Source: Acidobacteriota bacterium
GTDB taxonomy: Bacteria; Acidobacteriota; Blastocatellia; Pyrinomonadales; Pyrinomonadaceae
Length of the DNA: 21,402 nucleotides
Reading direction: 5' to 3'
Assembly: GCA_020201365.1 (NCBI GenBank)
Contig: JAIVGV010000007.1
Span: forward strand, 1-21,402
Of the stretch, positions 1 through 10,945 are shown piece after piece. The notes under the pieces were generated by a model. That model was not told the origin of the DNA. It was given only the letters and a program-made list of their open reading frames with translations, and did not search any database. Made by a program: the position numbers and the translations under genes. Within the stretch, counting starts at the first letter, position 1, and each line of letters opens with the position of its first letter.

Positions 1-372
1 CACATCGTGCAGGGGCACGTGGACGCGCGCGGTCGCTTCCTCTCGGCGGAGGAGCACGGCGGATCGTGGACAGTGCGGATCGCTTACCCGCGAGAGATCG
101 CGCGCTACCTCGTCTTCAAAGGCTCGGTCGCGGTCGAAGGGATCAGCCTCACCGTCGCCGCGCTCGCGGGAGAGTATTTCGAGATCGCCGTCATCCCGAA
201 GACGTGGGCGGTGACGAACCTCTCACGCCTGCGCCCGAACATGGAAGTGAACCTCGAAGCCGACATCATCGCCAAGTACGTCGAGCGCATCCTCACCGTG
301 GGTAAGGCGGAAGGCGACTCGCAGCCGTCCGGCTTGACGCTCGAACGCCTCAAAGAACTCGGCTACCGTTAG
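1..372 (+). CDS. ribE: Riboflavin synthase alpha chain, C-terminal part (5' end outside window)
   Basis: Riboflavin synthase dismutates two 6,7-dimethyl-8-ribityllumazine molecules to riboflavin, the last step of the pathway. The frame is open from base 1, where it reads HIVQGHVD, a typical segment at the start of the second lumazine-binding barrel. The next landmarks are FKGSVAVEGISLTV and NLEADIIAKYVERIL, both characteristic of the C-terminal half of the family, and it ends LERLKELGYR with TAG at 370-372. About 123 residues are present; family members have around 200, so the first barrel is missing only because the window begins inside the gene. It lies 289 nt upstream of ribBA on the same strand, the usual clustering of riboflavin genes. 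The symbol is ribE in most species and ribC in E. coli. Confidence 0.93.
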   Translation, partial: HIVQGHVDARGRFLSAEEHGGSWTVRIAYPREIARYLVFKGSVAVEGISLTVAALAGEYFEIAVIPKTWAVTNLSRLRPNMEVNLEADIIAKYVERILTVGKAEGDSQPSGLTLERLKELGYR

Positions 373-421
373 CCGCCCCGCGTTCCGGCGTCCATTTAGA
401 CTTGACGTTGGGCGATCTCGG

Positions 422-511
422 ATTCACCGCAGAGACGCAGAGAACCGCGGAGGTCGCGCGGAGGGTTTCTCTGCGTAAACTCTGCGTCGCCTCCGCGCCT
501 CTGCGGTGAAT
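422..511. repeat. 90-bp palindromic intergenic repeat (CACCGCAGAG type)
   Basis: The ends are perfect 13-bp inverted repeats: ATTCACCGCAGAG at 422-434 and CTCTGCGGTGAAT at 499-511. Between them are further imperfectly paired blocks of the type CGCAGAG, CGCGGAG, CTCTGCG, so the whole 90 bp could fold into one long hairpin. Palindromes with this CACCGCAGAG...CTCTGCGGTG signature recur in the intergenic DNA of many unrelated bacterial genomes, as I recall. The rest of the 373-661 spacer shows nothing coding. It has a small hairpin at 522-533 (CCCGC, GCGGG) and no FMN-riboswitch landmarks that I can recognise. Confidence 0.8.
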
Positions 512-661
512 GCCTTTCCCTCCCGCCAGCGGGTCTCGCCGTCAGGCGGCTGGCTCTGTCCGCGGGCGCACAGTGAAAAATTCGTGAGTCGCAAAACCGG
601 CGGCTCTCGTGTAACATAGCCCGCGAGAACCGTATCTCCCCCGAAACCGAGAAAAACCGAG

Positions 662-1597
662 ATGCCTTTCGCTTCTATCGAAGAGGCTGCCGCCGACATA
701 CGCGACGGACGCCTCGTCATCATCGTGGACGACGAGTCGCGCGAGAACGAGGGCGACTTAGCCTGCGCCGCCGAACTCGTCACGCCCGAGATCGTCAACT
801 TCATGGCGACCCACGCCCGAGGGTTAATCTGCATGCCCTTGACCGAGGAGCGCTGCGACGAGCTGCACCTCACGATGCAGGTCAACGACAACACCTCCTT
901 CTTCAACACGGCCTTCACCGTCTCCATCGAGGCGCGCAAGGGCGTGACGACCGGCATCAGTGCCTCCGACCGCGCGACGACGATCCTGACCGCCGTTGAC
1001 CCGAAGACGCGCCCGCAAGACCTCGCGCGCCCCGGTCACGTCTTCCCGCTGCGCGCGCGCAAGGGCGGCGTGCTCGTCCGCCCCGGTCAGACCGAGGCGA
1101 TCGTTGACCTCGCGCGCATCGCGGGATTGAAGCCCGCCGGGGTCATCTGCGAGATCATGAACGCCGACGGCACGATGGCGCGCCTGCCGCAGTTAGTCGA
1201 ATTCGCCAAAGAGCACGACCTCAAGATCATCTCCGTCGCAGACCTGGTGCGCTACCGCATCCGCAAAGAGACGCTCGTGCGCCGCGCCGTCGAGACCGAC
1301 GTGCCGACGGTCTTCGGTCGCTTCCGCGCCGTGGCGTTCGAGAACGTCGTCAACGGCGAGATACACCTCGCGATGGTCATGGGCGACGTGCAGACCGACG
1401 AGCCCGTGCTCGTGCGCGTCCACACGGAGAACGTGACGGGCGACGTGTTCGGATCGCTCCTCGACGACTCAGGCTTTCAGCTCCACACCGCGCTTGAAAA
1501 GATCGCGGCGGAGGGTCGCGGCGTCGTGCTCTACTTGAAGCAGCGCGAGCACGGGCTCGATCTCATGCACCAACTCAAGACTTACGCCGTGATGTAG
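662..1597 (+). CDS. ribBA: RibBA: intact 3,4-dihydroxy-2-butanone-4-phosphate synthase domain with degenerate, truncated GTP cyclohydrolase II domain
   Basis: DHBP synthase converts ribulose 5-phosphate to dihydroxybutanone phosphate plus formate, one of two inputs to lumazine. Residues 1-200 carry the full RibB signature: DDESRENEGD, GVTTGISASDRATT, RPGHVFPLRARKGGVL, TEAIVDLARIAG and the CEIMNADGTMARLP segment. From about residue 215 a GTP cyclohydrolase II domain follows, but it looks dead. The usual zinc-binding pattern ECLTGD...RCDCG reads ENVTGD...LLDDSG, so all three cysteines are gone, and the usual RGIGL reads HGLDL. TAG at 1595-1597 then cuts the domain after LKTYAVM, although homologous sequence continues in the same frame. 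At 311 residues it is about 90 shorter than ordinary RibBA. The start is ATG 662, with no strong Shine-Dalgarno sequence. RibB activity is likely; RibA activity is very unlikely. Confidence 0.9.
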   Translation: MPFASIEEAAADIRDGRLVIIVDDESRENEGDLACAAELVTPEIVNFMATHARGLICMPLTEERCDELHLTMQVNDNTSFFNTAFTVSIEARKGVTTGISASDRATTILTAVDPKTRPQDLARPGHVFPLRARKGGVLVRPGQTEAIVDLARIAGLKPAGVICEIMNADGTMARLPQLVEFAKEHDLKIISVADLVRYRIRKETLVRRAVETDVPTVFGRFRAVAFENVVNGEIHLAMVMGDVQTDEPVLVRVHTENVTGDVFGSLLDDSGFQLHTALEKIAAEGRGVVLYLKQREHGLDLMHQLKTYAVM

Positions 1598-1822
1598 GAG
1601 CGGAAAGTCAGCTTCGCGGAGGCGAGTGTGGAGACGGGCTACGGCGCGAACCGCGACTACGGGGTGGGCGCGCAGATCCTCCACGACCTCGGCGTGCGCC
1701 GCATCATGCTTTTGACGAACCACCCGCCGAAGGTCGCCGCCCTCGAAGGCTTCGGGCTGGAGGTCGTCGGCAACGTGCCGCTCGGCGAACCGGCGAAAGA
1801 AGTACTGAGTACTGAGTACTGA
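1598..1822 (+). pseudogene. Remnant of the GTP cyclohydrolase II C-terminus, downstream of an in-frame TAG
   Basis: The reading frame of ribBA continues past the TAG at 1595-1597 without a shift and encodes ERKVSFAEASVETGY, ANRDYGVGAQILHDLGVRR and LLTNHPPKVAALEGFGLE. These match the C-terminal part of GTP cyclohydrolase II (compare DYGIGAQIL, LLTNNPRK, LEGYGLE). A CAG-to-TAG transition would explain the stop, because glutamine is common where it falls. The frame ends at TGA 1820-1822 inside the AGTACTG hairpin array, so the last residues (VLSTEY) are encoded by the repeat. It could be a true nonsense mutation, a read-through site or a base-call error. A separate start (GTG 1628) is possible but would give a piece with no known function. 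Confidence 0.75.
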
Positions 1823-1884
1823 GTACTGAGTAAAAACAGGATGCTTTCACTCAGTACTCAGTACTCAGTACTCAGTACTTTTTT
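1800..1884. repeat. Perfect hairpin of tandem AGTACTG heptamers with T-run (terminator-like)
   Basis: Four tandem copies of the 7-mer AGTACTG start at 1801. The 32-nt arm 1800-1831 is exactly complementary to 1849-1880, with a 17-nt loop at 1832-1848. The right arm runs directly into six T (1879-1884), so an RNA copy would have a 32-bp stem followed by a U-tract, the layout of an intrinsic terminator. The left arm holds the TGA of the ribBA remnant, and the tamB ATG begins four bases after the T-run. It is one of seven heptad-period arrays in this window. Confidence 0.9.
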
Positions 1885-1887
1885 GAT

Positions 1888-2895
1888 ATGCCTGTTGACG
1901 ATCAAGAGGGACGTTCTCACGAACCAGCGCCGGAAGCCCATGATCCTGCGCCCGCGACCGACGCGCGCGGCGAGTCGTCGGGGGCGGGCGGCGGGTCAGG
2001 CGCGCCCGCGCCGCGCACGCGCCTCGGCTGGCGTCGCCGCTACGTCACGCGCCGCAACGCGCTGCTGACGGGCGTCCTGCTCGTCGCAGGCGTAGTGCTC
2101 CTCGTCGCCGTCGCCGTCCTGCTCTACCGCACGGGGCAGGTTGACAGCCTCATCGAGCGGCAGATCAAACAGACGCTCGCCGAGTACAACATCCGCGCCG
2201 ACATTCACGGCTTCCGCACGCGCCTGGGACCGCGCACGGCGGAGCTGACCGGCGTCGATCTCTACGACGCGACGACGGGCGAGCAGCTCGGGCACGCGGA
2301 TCGTCTGCTCGCGACCGTGCGCGTCGAAGACATGTGGGCTCTCTCCTTGCGCCGCAACGTCAACCTCGAAGCGCTGGAGATCGACGGGCTCAAGCTCTGG
2401 GTCAAGTTCGACGAGCAGGGGCGCTCGAACTTCCGCAACATCCATCTCCCGCCCGAAGACAAGAACCGCCGCATCGTCTTCTCCTACGCGACCGCCCACG
2501 TCACGCTCAAAGACGCGACCGTCTATTACGGCGACGCGAAGCACGAACTCTCCGGCGTGGCGCGCAACCTGCGCGCCACCATCGCGCCCGACGACGAGAG
2601 CGCGCCCGCGTCGAGCCAGATGAACCGCGTCACCGTCGCCTTCGACAACTCCACGCTCACCTACGACGGGAGACCAGGGCGAGAAGTTCAAAGTCGAGGG
2701 GCAGATCAACTCCGACGCGCTCGCCGCCGGAAACATCCGCCTGAAGAACCTGAGCGTCAACGCCAACGCCACGGGCGACGCCGCCGAGCAGAGCTACAAC
2801 GCGCAGGGTCGCGCCGTCGCGGATTTGCTCACGGCGGGCGACTTCGTCTTGAACGCCGTCCAGCTACGCGGCGGCGTGATGGGCACGGGCTCTGA
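1888..2895 (+). CDS. tamB: TamB-family protein, N-terminal fragment (frame disrupted near 2668)
   Basis: This is the N-terminal part of a translocation and assembly module / AsmA-like protein, which spans the periplasm and is thought to bridge lipids or substrates between the membranes. Residues 1-45 form a Pro/Ala/Gly-rich cytoplasmic tail. A basic patch (RRRYVTRRN) and a single membrane helix at about residues 57-80 (LLTGVLLVAGVVLLVAVAVL) follow, then the start of the AsmA-like periplasmic region with LEALEIDGLKLWVKFDEQGR. Family-like sequence stops at about residue 260 (STLTYDG). Beyond it the frame becomes Arg-rich nonsense up to 2895, while the +1-shifted frame continues as DQGEKFKVEGQINSD. 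Dropping one G from GGG 2668-2670 joins the two frames. The start ATG 1888 has no Shine-Dalgarno sequence and lies four bases past the AGTACTG hairpin. Confidence 0.8.
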   Translation: MPVDDQEGRSHEPAPEAHDPAPATDARGESSGAGGGSGAPAPRTRLGWRRRYVTRRNALLTGVLLVAGVVLLVAVAVLLYRTGQVDSLIERQIKQTLAEYNIRADIHGFRTRLGPRTAELTGVDLYDATTGEQLGHADRLLATVRVEDMWALSLRRNVNLEALEIDGLKLWVKFDEQGRSNFRNIHLPPEDKNRRIVFSYATAHVTLKDATVYYGDAKHELSGVARNLRATIAPDDESAPASSQMNRVTVAFDNSTLTYDGRPGREVQSRGADQLRRARRRKHPPEEPERQRQRHGRRRRAELQRAGSRRRGFAHGGRLRLERRPATRRRDGHGL

Positions 2896-5800
2896 CTTCC
2901 GTTTCTTGGGCGAGCTACGCGCAGCCGCCGCGCGCAGCGGCGAGAACTCGATCGCGAATCTGATCCTCGCCGACGCCGTCGCCGACTACCGCGACTCGCA
3001 GCTCGACGCGACCGCCAAGAGCGTCAGCGCGTCGAACGTGCGCGCGGCGGGCGCGCAGCTCGCGGGCGTGCAGGCTTCCGGCTTGCGCCTGAAGATGAAA
3101 GACGCGCGCAACTTCGACGCCTCCGCCAACGGCGTCTCGACGGGCGCGATCAGTTCGGGCACGACGAAACTTAAAGGCGTCACCACGTCGTCCGTCACCG
3201 CGACGGCGCGCGACGGCGTGACGAGAGTTGAGACGAGCGGCGTGCGCGTCGGCGGCGGCGAGATCGCGGGCGCGCGCGTGGGCGATCTCAACATCGCCGG
3301 GGTGCGGCTCGCGATCTACGAGGGCGGGCGCGTCGAGGGCACAACGTCGGACATCAACGCGGGCACGGTCGCCTTCAAGACGGGCGACGCGAAGAAGGGC
3401 TTTACCGAGGGGCGCGCCGAGAACGTGAAGCTCGCGCGCCCGGTCTTCGTCGTCGAGCCTTCGGGTCGCTACCGCGCGTCCGCCGACCTCTCGCTCGGCG
3501 GCGGCGTGCTCGGCGACGTGCCGCTCGGAGCGGCGCGCGCCGCGGTCGTCGCGACGAACAGCGAGATTCAGCTCAACAACTTCTCGGCGGAAGCCATGAA
3601 GGGGCGCGCGCGCGGCAACGCCGTCATCAACACGGCGCGCGGCGCGTCGCGCGTGAACGCCACGTTCGAGGGGCTCGACGTGGGCGCGCTCCTGAACGTG
3701 CTCACGGGTCGCGCCGTCCCCGTGACGGGCGCGGCTACCGGCGACGTGAGCCTGACGTTCCCCGGCACGGACTTCGCGCGCGCAACGGGGACGCTCAACG
3801 CGCGGCTCGCGGGCGAGACCGGCGACGAGGTGAACGGTCGCACGCCCGTGACGGGCGACGTGGGCTTGCGCGCAAACAGCGGACTCTTCCAGATCGAGCG
3901 CGCGAGCTTGCAGGCTGGCGCGTCGCGCTTGGACGCGGCGGGTCAGTTCTCGTTCGAGGGCAACTCGAACCTGCATGTGAATCTCACGTCGTCCGACGCG
4001 GCGGAGCTTGAGCGCGTCGTCATCGCGTCGAACCTGCTGCCCGTCTTCGAGGACAAGATTCATCACGACTACGGCGTTGACCTCGCGGGTCGTTTGGAAT
4101 TTAACGGCACGCTGCGCGGCGCGCTCGGCGATCCGATTGTGAGCGGCCGCGCCTCGCTCGCCTCGCTCCTCGTCAACGGGCGCGACGTGGGCTCGCTCGC
4201 GGCGACGCTCGACTCCGATCAGGCCGCCACGCGCGTCACCGACGGGCGGCTCGTGGGGCGCGACGGAGGCTCCGCCCAGTTCGTCGCCACCGTCCCGCGC
4301 GCGGGCGAGAACAACATCTCGCTCGACGCGACGCTCGACCGCTTCGACGTGGGCTCGATCCTCGCGCTCGTCCCGAAAGTCGGCGGCGGCGAGGAGGCGG
4401 CGGCGAACGCGAGCGCAGACCTCGCCGCAGTCGGTCCGACGTCCGGCAAGCTCAGCGTCACCGGTCTTCCCGGCGCGATGAGCGGCAGCGCCGACCTGCG
4501 CGCCGGGCCCGGCGTGATTCGCGGCGAGCCTTTCGACTCGATCACGGCGAAGGCGACCTTCAGCGGCTCGAACGTCAACGTCGAGAACCTCGACGCGCGC
4601 TTCCGCTCCGGCGAGCTGACGGCGAGCGGCACGTACAACCTCGACGAGAAGCGTTTCGACCTGAGCGCGAAGGGCGCGGGCGTCCGCCTCGACGTGGTGC
4701 AGGCGCTCTTGGGCGCCGCCGCCCCGGCGAACGTCGGCGGCACGTTCGACTTCACGGCGCACGCGGCGGGCGTCTACGGCGAGCCGCGCACGTACAACGT
4801 GACGATGGACGGCACCGGTCACAACGTCACGATCAACGGGCAGCAGGCGGGCGCGCTCGCCCTCACCGCGCGCACGGAAAATGATCGCCTGACGCTCCAG
4901 CTCTCGACCGGCATCTTCGGCGGCACGCAGCCGCAGGTGCTCTCGGCGGAAGTTGACCTCTCGAACGAGAACATGCCGACGCACGTCACGACGACGTTCA
5001 GCGGCGCAGACCTCACGCAGCTCTTCGCGGCGCTGCTGCCGGGCGCGAGCGTGAAGGTGACGGGCAAGGCGACCGGCGCGGTCGAAGCCACGGGCAACAT
5101 CTTCGACCGGCGCGAGGGCTTCAACTTCAACGCGCTGCGCGGCACGGCGCGCTTCTCGCAGTTCGCCATCCAGATCGAGGACGTGACGCTCACGGCGGAA
5201 GACCCGCTCGTCGTCTCCTTCTCGCCGCAGGAGGTCAGCTTCGACCGCACGCGCTTCACGGGTCCGAACACCAACCTCGTCTTCGGCGGCACCGCCGCGC
5301 TCGGCGCCGAGGGTCGCCAGAACTTCTCCGTCAACGGCGATCTGAACCTGCGCGTCTTGAACGGTCTCTCGCGCGACAACTTCTTCGGCGGCGTCGCGCG
5401 CCTCGAAGCGCACGTCGCGGGCACGTTCGCCGAGCCGCGCGTGACGGGCGTCGCCACCGTCTCGGACGCGACCTTCTCGACGATCATCCAGGACGAGCGG
5501 CTCACCACCCAGAACATCAACGGCACGATCCGCTTCACGGCGGATCGCGCCGAGATCGAGTCGCTCACGGGCACGCTCGGCGGCGGGCGCGTCAACGTCA
5601 CGGGCGGCGCGCTCCTGGCGGGCTTCCGCCCGTCGCAGTTCCGCCTCGCCGTGACGGGCACGCAGATCACCCTGCCGCTGCCGAAAGACTTCCGCTCCAC
5701 GGCGGACGCTGAGATCGTCGTCGAGGGCAAGCTCGATCCGCCGGGGACGATCATCAGCGGCACCGTGAACCTGCGCCGCACGGAGTACACGCAGCCGATA

Positions 5801-6658
5801 GAGCTCGCGGACTTCATAGACCGCCGCAAGCAGGCGACGATCACGGAGGGGGTCGGCGGAGGCGTCGGCGCGGGCGGCGCGCTCGCGTCGAACGTGCGGC
5901 TCGACCTGCAGGTCGAGGGGCGCGACGCGCTCGTCGTGCGCAACAACCTGGCGGACGCCGTGGGCTCGGTCTCCCTCCAGATTCGCGGTCCCGCCGAGGA
6001 GCCGATCATCTCGGGGCGGCTCACCGCCACGCGCGGCACGATCAACTTCATACGCAACCAGCGCTTCGAGCTGACGCGCGCGATCATCGATCTCCCGCCG
6101 CAGCAGCAGCCCGATCCCGTCCTGAACGTGCAAGCCGAGTCGGAGATCAAGGGCTACCGCACGGTCGTGCAGTTGACGGGACCGCTCTCGCAGTTGACGG
6201 CGGACGTGCGCTCGGAGCCGGCGCTCCCGCAGGCTGACGTGGTGTCGCTGATCCTGACGGGCGATCTCGCGTCGAACGACGAGAGCCAGTCCGCCCTCTC
6301 GCAGACGGGCGTCGGCACGGCGGCGAGCCTGCTGACGGAGACTCTGGTCAGCCAGCCCGTGCAGAAGGCGACCGACCGCCTGTTCGGTCTCAACCGCTTC
6401 CAGATCGATCCGCTCATCGCCGGGCGCGGCGGCGCGAGCCCGACGGCGCGGCTCACCGTCGGTCGCCAGATTAATCGCAACCTGAGCGTGACCTACTCGA
6501 CCAACGTGACGACCGATCCGAACCAGGTGTTCGCCGTCGAGTACCGGCTCTCGGACAGGCTCTCTTTCGTCGCGCAGTACCAGCAGGGACCCATCAACAC
6601 CCTGCGCGCGCAGCGCGACAACTTCAGCTTCGAGGTGCGTTTCAGGAAGCGTTTCTGA
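2825..6658 (+). CDS. tamB: TamB-family protein, main periplasmic beta-taco region and C-terminal TamB domain
   Basis: This continues the preceding fragment after the apparent frameshift. Homologous sequence in this frame reaches back to about 2671, and 2825 (TTG) is only the first possible start codon. The joined product would be about 1590 residues; E. coli TamB has about 1260. Most of it is a long series of repetitive, Gly/Ala/Asn-rich beta-strand segments with alternating polarity, as expected for the lipid-channel fold. The last 350 or so residues are the conserved TamB (DUF490) domain, with ISGRLTATRGTINFIRNQRF, FELTRAIIDL, LTADVRSEPALPQADVVSLI and ARLTVGRQINRNLSVTYSTN. It ends FEVRFRKRF, a barrel-like terminal Phe. 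The Omp85 gene follows after 52 nt, in the reverse of the E. coli tamA-tamB order. It is most likely one gene with an indel or base-calling error. Confidence 0.9.
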   Translation: MLTAGDFVLNAVQLRGGVMGTGSDFRFLGELRAAAARSGENSIANLILADAVADYRDSQLDATAKSVSASNVRAAGAQLAGVQASGLRLKMKDARNFDASANGVSTGAISSGTTKLKGVTTSSVTATARDGVTRVETSGVRVGGGEIAGARVGDLNIAGVRLAIYEGGRVEGTTSDINAGTVAFKTGDAKKGFTEGRAENVKLARPVFVVEPSGRYRASADLSLGGGVLGDVPLGAARAAVVATNSEIQLNNFSAEAMKGRARGNAVINTARGASRVNATFEGLDVGALLNVLTGRAVPVTGAATGDVSLTFPGTDFARATGTLNARLAGETGDEVNGRTPVTGDVGLRANSGLFQIERASLQAGASRLDAAGQFSFEGNSNLHVNLTSSDAAELERVVIASNLLPVFEDKIHHDYGVDLAGRLEFNGTLRGALGDPIVSGRASLASLLVNGRDVGSLAATLDSDQAATRVTDGRLVGRDGGSAQFVATVPRAGENNISLDATLDRFDVGSILALVPKVGGGEEAAANASADLAAVGPTSGKLSVTGLPGAMSGSADLRAGPGVIRGEPFDSITAKATFSGSNVNVENLDARFRSGELTASGTYNLDEKRFDLSAKGAGVRLDVVQALLGAAAPANVGGTFDFTAHAAGVYGEPRTYNVTMDGTGHNVTINGQQAGALALTARTENDRLTLQLSTGIFGGTQPQVLSAEVDLSNENMPTHVTTTFSGADLTQLFAALLPGASVKVTGKATGAVEATGNIFDRREGFNFNALRGTARFSQFAIQIEDVTLTAEDPLVVSFSPQEVSFDRTRFTGPNTNLVFGGTAALGAEGRQNFSVNGDLNLRVLNGLSRDNFFGGVARLEAHVAGTFAEPRVTGVATVSDATFSTIIQDERLTTQNINGTIRFTADRAEIESLTGTLGGGRVNVTGGALLAGFRPSQFRLAVTGTQITLPLPKDFRSTADAEIVVEGKLDPPGTIISGTVNLRRTEYTQPIELADFIDRRKQATITEGVGGGVGAGGALASNVRLDLQVEGRDALVVRNNLADAVGSVSLQIRGPAEEPIISGRLTATRGTINFIRNQRFELTRAIIDLPPQQQPDPVLNVQAESEIKGYRTVVQLTGPLSQLTADVRSEPALPQADVVSLILTGDLASNDESQSALSQTGVGTAASLLTETLVSQPVQKATDRLFGLNRFQIDPLIAGRGGASPTARLTVGRQINRNLSVTYSTNVTTDPNQVFAVEYRLSDRLSFVAQYQQGPINTLRAQRDNFSFEVRFRKRF

Positions 6659-6663
6659 GGAAG

Positions 6664-6710
6664 CTGTTAGCTTCGAGCATTTGCTTCTGGCTAACGGCTA
6701 ACGGCTAACA

Positions 6711-6711
<1 letters not shown>
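6664..6711. repeat. Heptad-period hairpin, GGCTAAC x3
   Basis: Three exact tandem heptamers GGCTAAC occupy 6689-6709. CTGTTAGC at 6664-6671 pairs with GCTAACAG at 6704-6711, giving an 8-bp stem across a 32-nt loop. The left side carries decayed copies (TTAGCTT, CGAGCAT). The array fills nearly the whole tamB-omp85 spacer, and its last base is the G of the downstream GTG start codon, so no ordinary Shine-Dalgarno sequence fits in front of that gene. Confidence 0.8.
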
Positions 6712-10104
<3,393 letters not shown>

Positions 10105-10106
<2 letters not shown>

Positions 10107-10132
10107 TTGCGGATCTGGGATTTCGGATTGGG
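10105..10132. repeat. Heptad-period array, GATTNNG type, overlapping the omp85 stop codon
   Basis: Four consecutive 7-nt units all begin GAT; the first is GATTGCG (10105-10111) and the last GATTGGG (10126-10132). The first unit begins inside the TGA stop (10104-10106) of the Omp85 gene. I see no matching inverted arm, so this is the only clear single-armed member of the heptad family in the window. The purine-rich stretch that follows (10133-10153, GAAGGGA-like) probably supplies the ribosome-binding site of the next gene. Confidence 0.65.
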
Positions 10133-10153
10133 GAAGGGAAGACGAAGGGACGA

Positions 10154-10945
10154 GTGATGAAAGTACGGCGAGAGGTGAGAGACGAACGAGACGTGAGATT
10201 CGCGACGACGAACGCGCCAAGCGCGCCGCGCCGCGTCGCCGCGCCGCCTCGTGAAGAATCGTCAACCCGTCGCGCCTGCGCGCGCTTCGTCGCGCTGCTC
10301 GTGCTGCCGTGCGCCTTCTGCTTCGCCGCGCAGCCCGCGCGCGGGCAGGAGGTCGTGGACAAGATGGTGGCGACGATCAACGGGCGCGAGCTCGTCACCT
10401 ACACCGATCTCCTCTGGCAGCTCGCGCTCCAGCCCGACACGCCGCTCGACAACCCGCGCGCCGAAGACCTGCGGCAGGCGCTCGACCGTCTCATTGACCA
10501 GCGGCTCATCGCCGAAGAGTCCGGCAGGCTCCCCACCGTCGCGCCGAGCGACAAGGACGTAGCGGACGCGCAGACCGCGCTCATCAAACGCTTCCCCTCG
10601 CAAGCCGCCTTCTACGCGCGCATCGCACGCGTCGGCTTGTCCGCCGATCAGTTCCGCGAGATCGTCACGCAGCGCCTTGAGATCGAGCGCTACCTGGATT
10701 TCCGCTTCCGCGACTTCGTCGTCGTCGCGCAGAAGGAGATCGCCGACTACTACCGCGACACCTACGCCCCGCGCTTCCGCCGCCAGCACCCCGGCGTCAT
10801 CGTCCCCACGCTCGAACAGGCGAGCGCGCAGATCGAGCAGACCCTGACGGAAGCCAAGGTCGAGTCCGACACCGACGCCTTCCTCGACGACGCCCGCTCG
10901 CGCGCCGACGTCGTCATCCTCGATCCCGCGCTCGCCAAGAGCTAG
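10154..10945 (+). CDS. SurA N-terminal-like periplasmic chaperone lacking a PPIase domain
   Basis: This is predicted to be a secreted chaperone for outer-membrane proteins. After a basic, poorly conserved 40-residue leader comes a signal-peptide-like segment at about residues 44-66 (RFVALLVLPCAFCFAAQPAR, GQ). It is followed by VVDKMVATINGRELVTYTDL, the canonical opening of SurA/PrsA/parvulin-type chaperones, with helices carrying LDRLIDQRLIAEE and LEIERYLDFRFRDFV. At 263 residues the protein ends before any parvulin PPIase domain, so it is probably foldase-inactive and chaperone-only. The long n-region is odd; GTG 10154 and ATG 10157 are adjacent possible starts, with GAAGGGA just upstream. 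No later in-frame ATG precedes the signal sequence. Its position directly behind tamB and the Omp85 gene supports a role in outer-membrane protein delivery. Confidence 0.8.
   Translation: MMKVRREVRDERDVRFATTNAPSAPRRVAAPPREESSTRRACARFVALLVLPCAFCFAAQPARGQEVVDKMVATINGRELVTYTDLLWQLALQPDTPLDNPRAEDLRQALDRLIDQRLIAEESGRLPTVAPSDKDVADAQTALIKRFPSQAAFYARIARVGLSADQFREIVTQRLEIERYLDFRFRDFVVVAQKEIADYYRDTYAPRFRRQHPGVIVPTLEQASAQIEQTLTEAKVESDTDAFLDDARSRADVVILDPALAKS

Noticed and set aside
373..661. FMN riboswitch upstream of ribBA
   Set aside because: The spacer is mostly the 90-bp palindrome. I could not find the conserved FMN-aptamer blocks or a plausible set of six helices.
1841..2068. Small plus-strand gene from ATG 1841
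   Set aside because: It starts in the loop of the AGTACTG hairpin, its first residues come from the repeat, and the rest is out of frame with the TamB N-terminus.
2915..6133. 1072-codon open frame on the minus strand across tamB
   Set aside because: It is Arg/Ala/Glu-rich low-information sequence antisense to a clear TamB protein. Such frames stay open in very GC-rich genes because stop codons are rare on the shadow strand.
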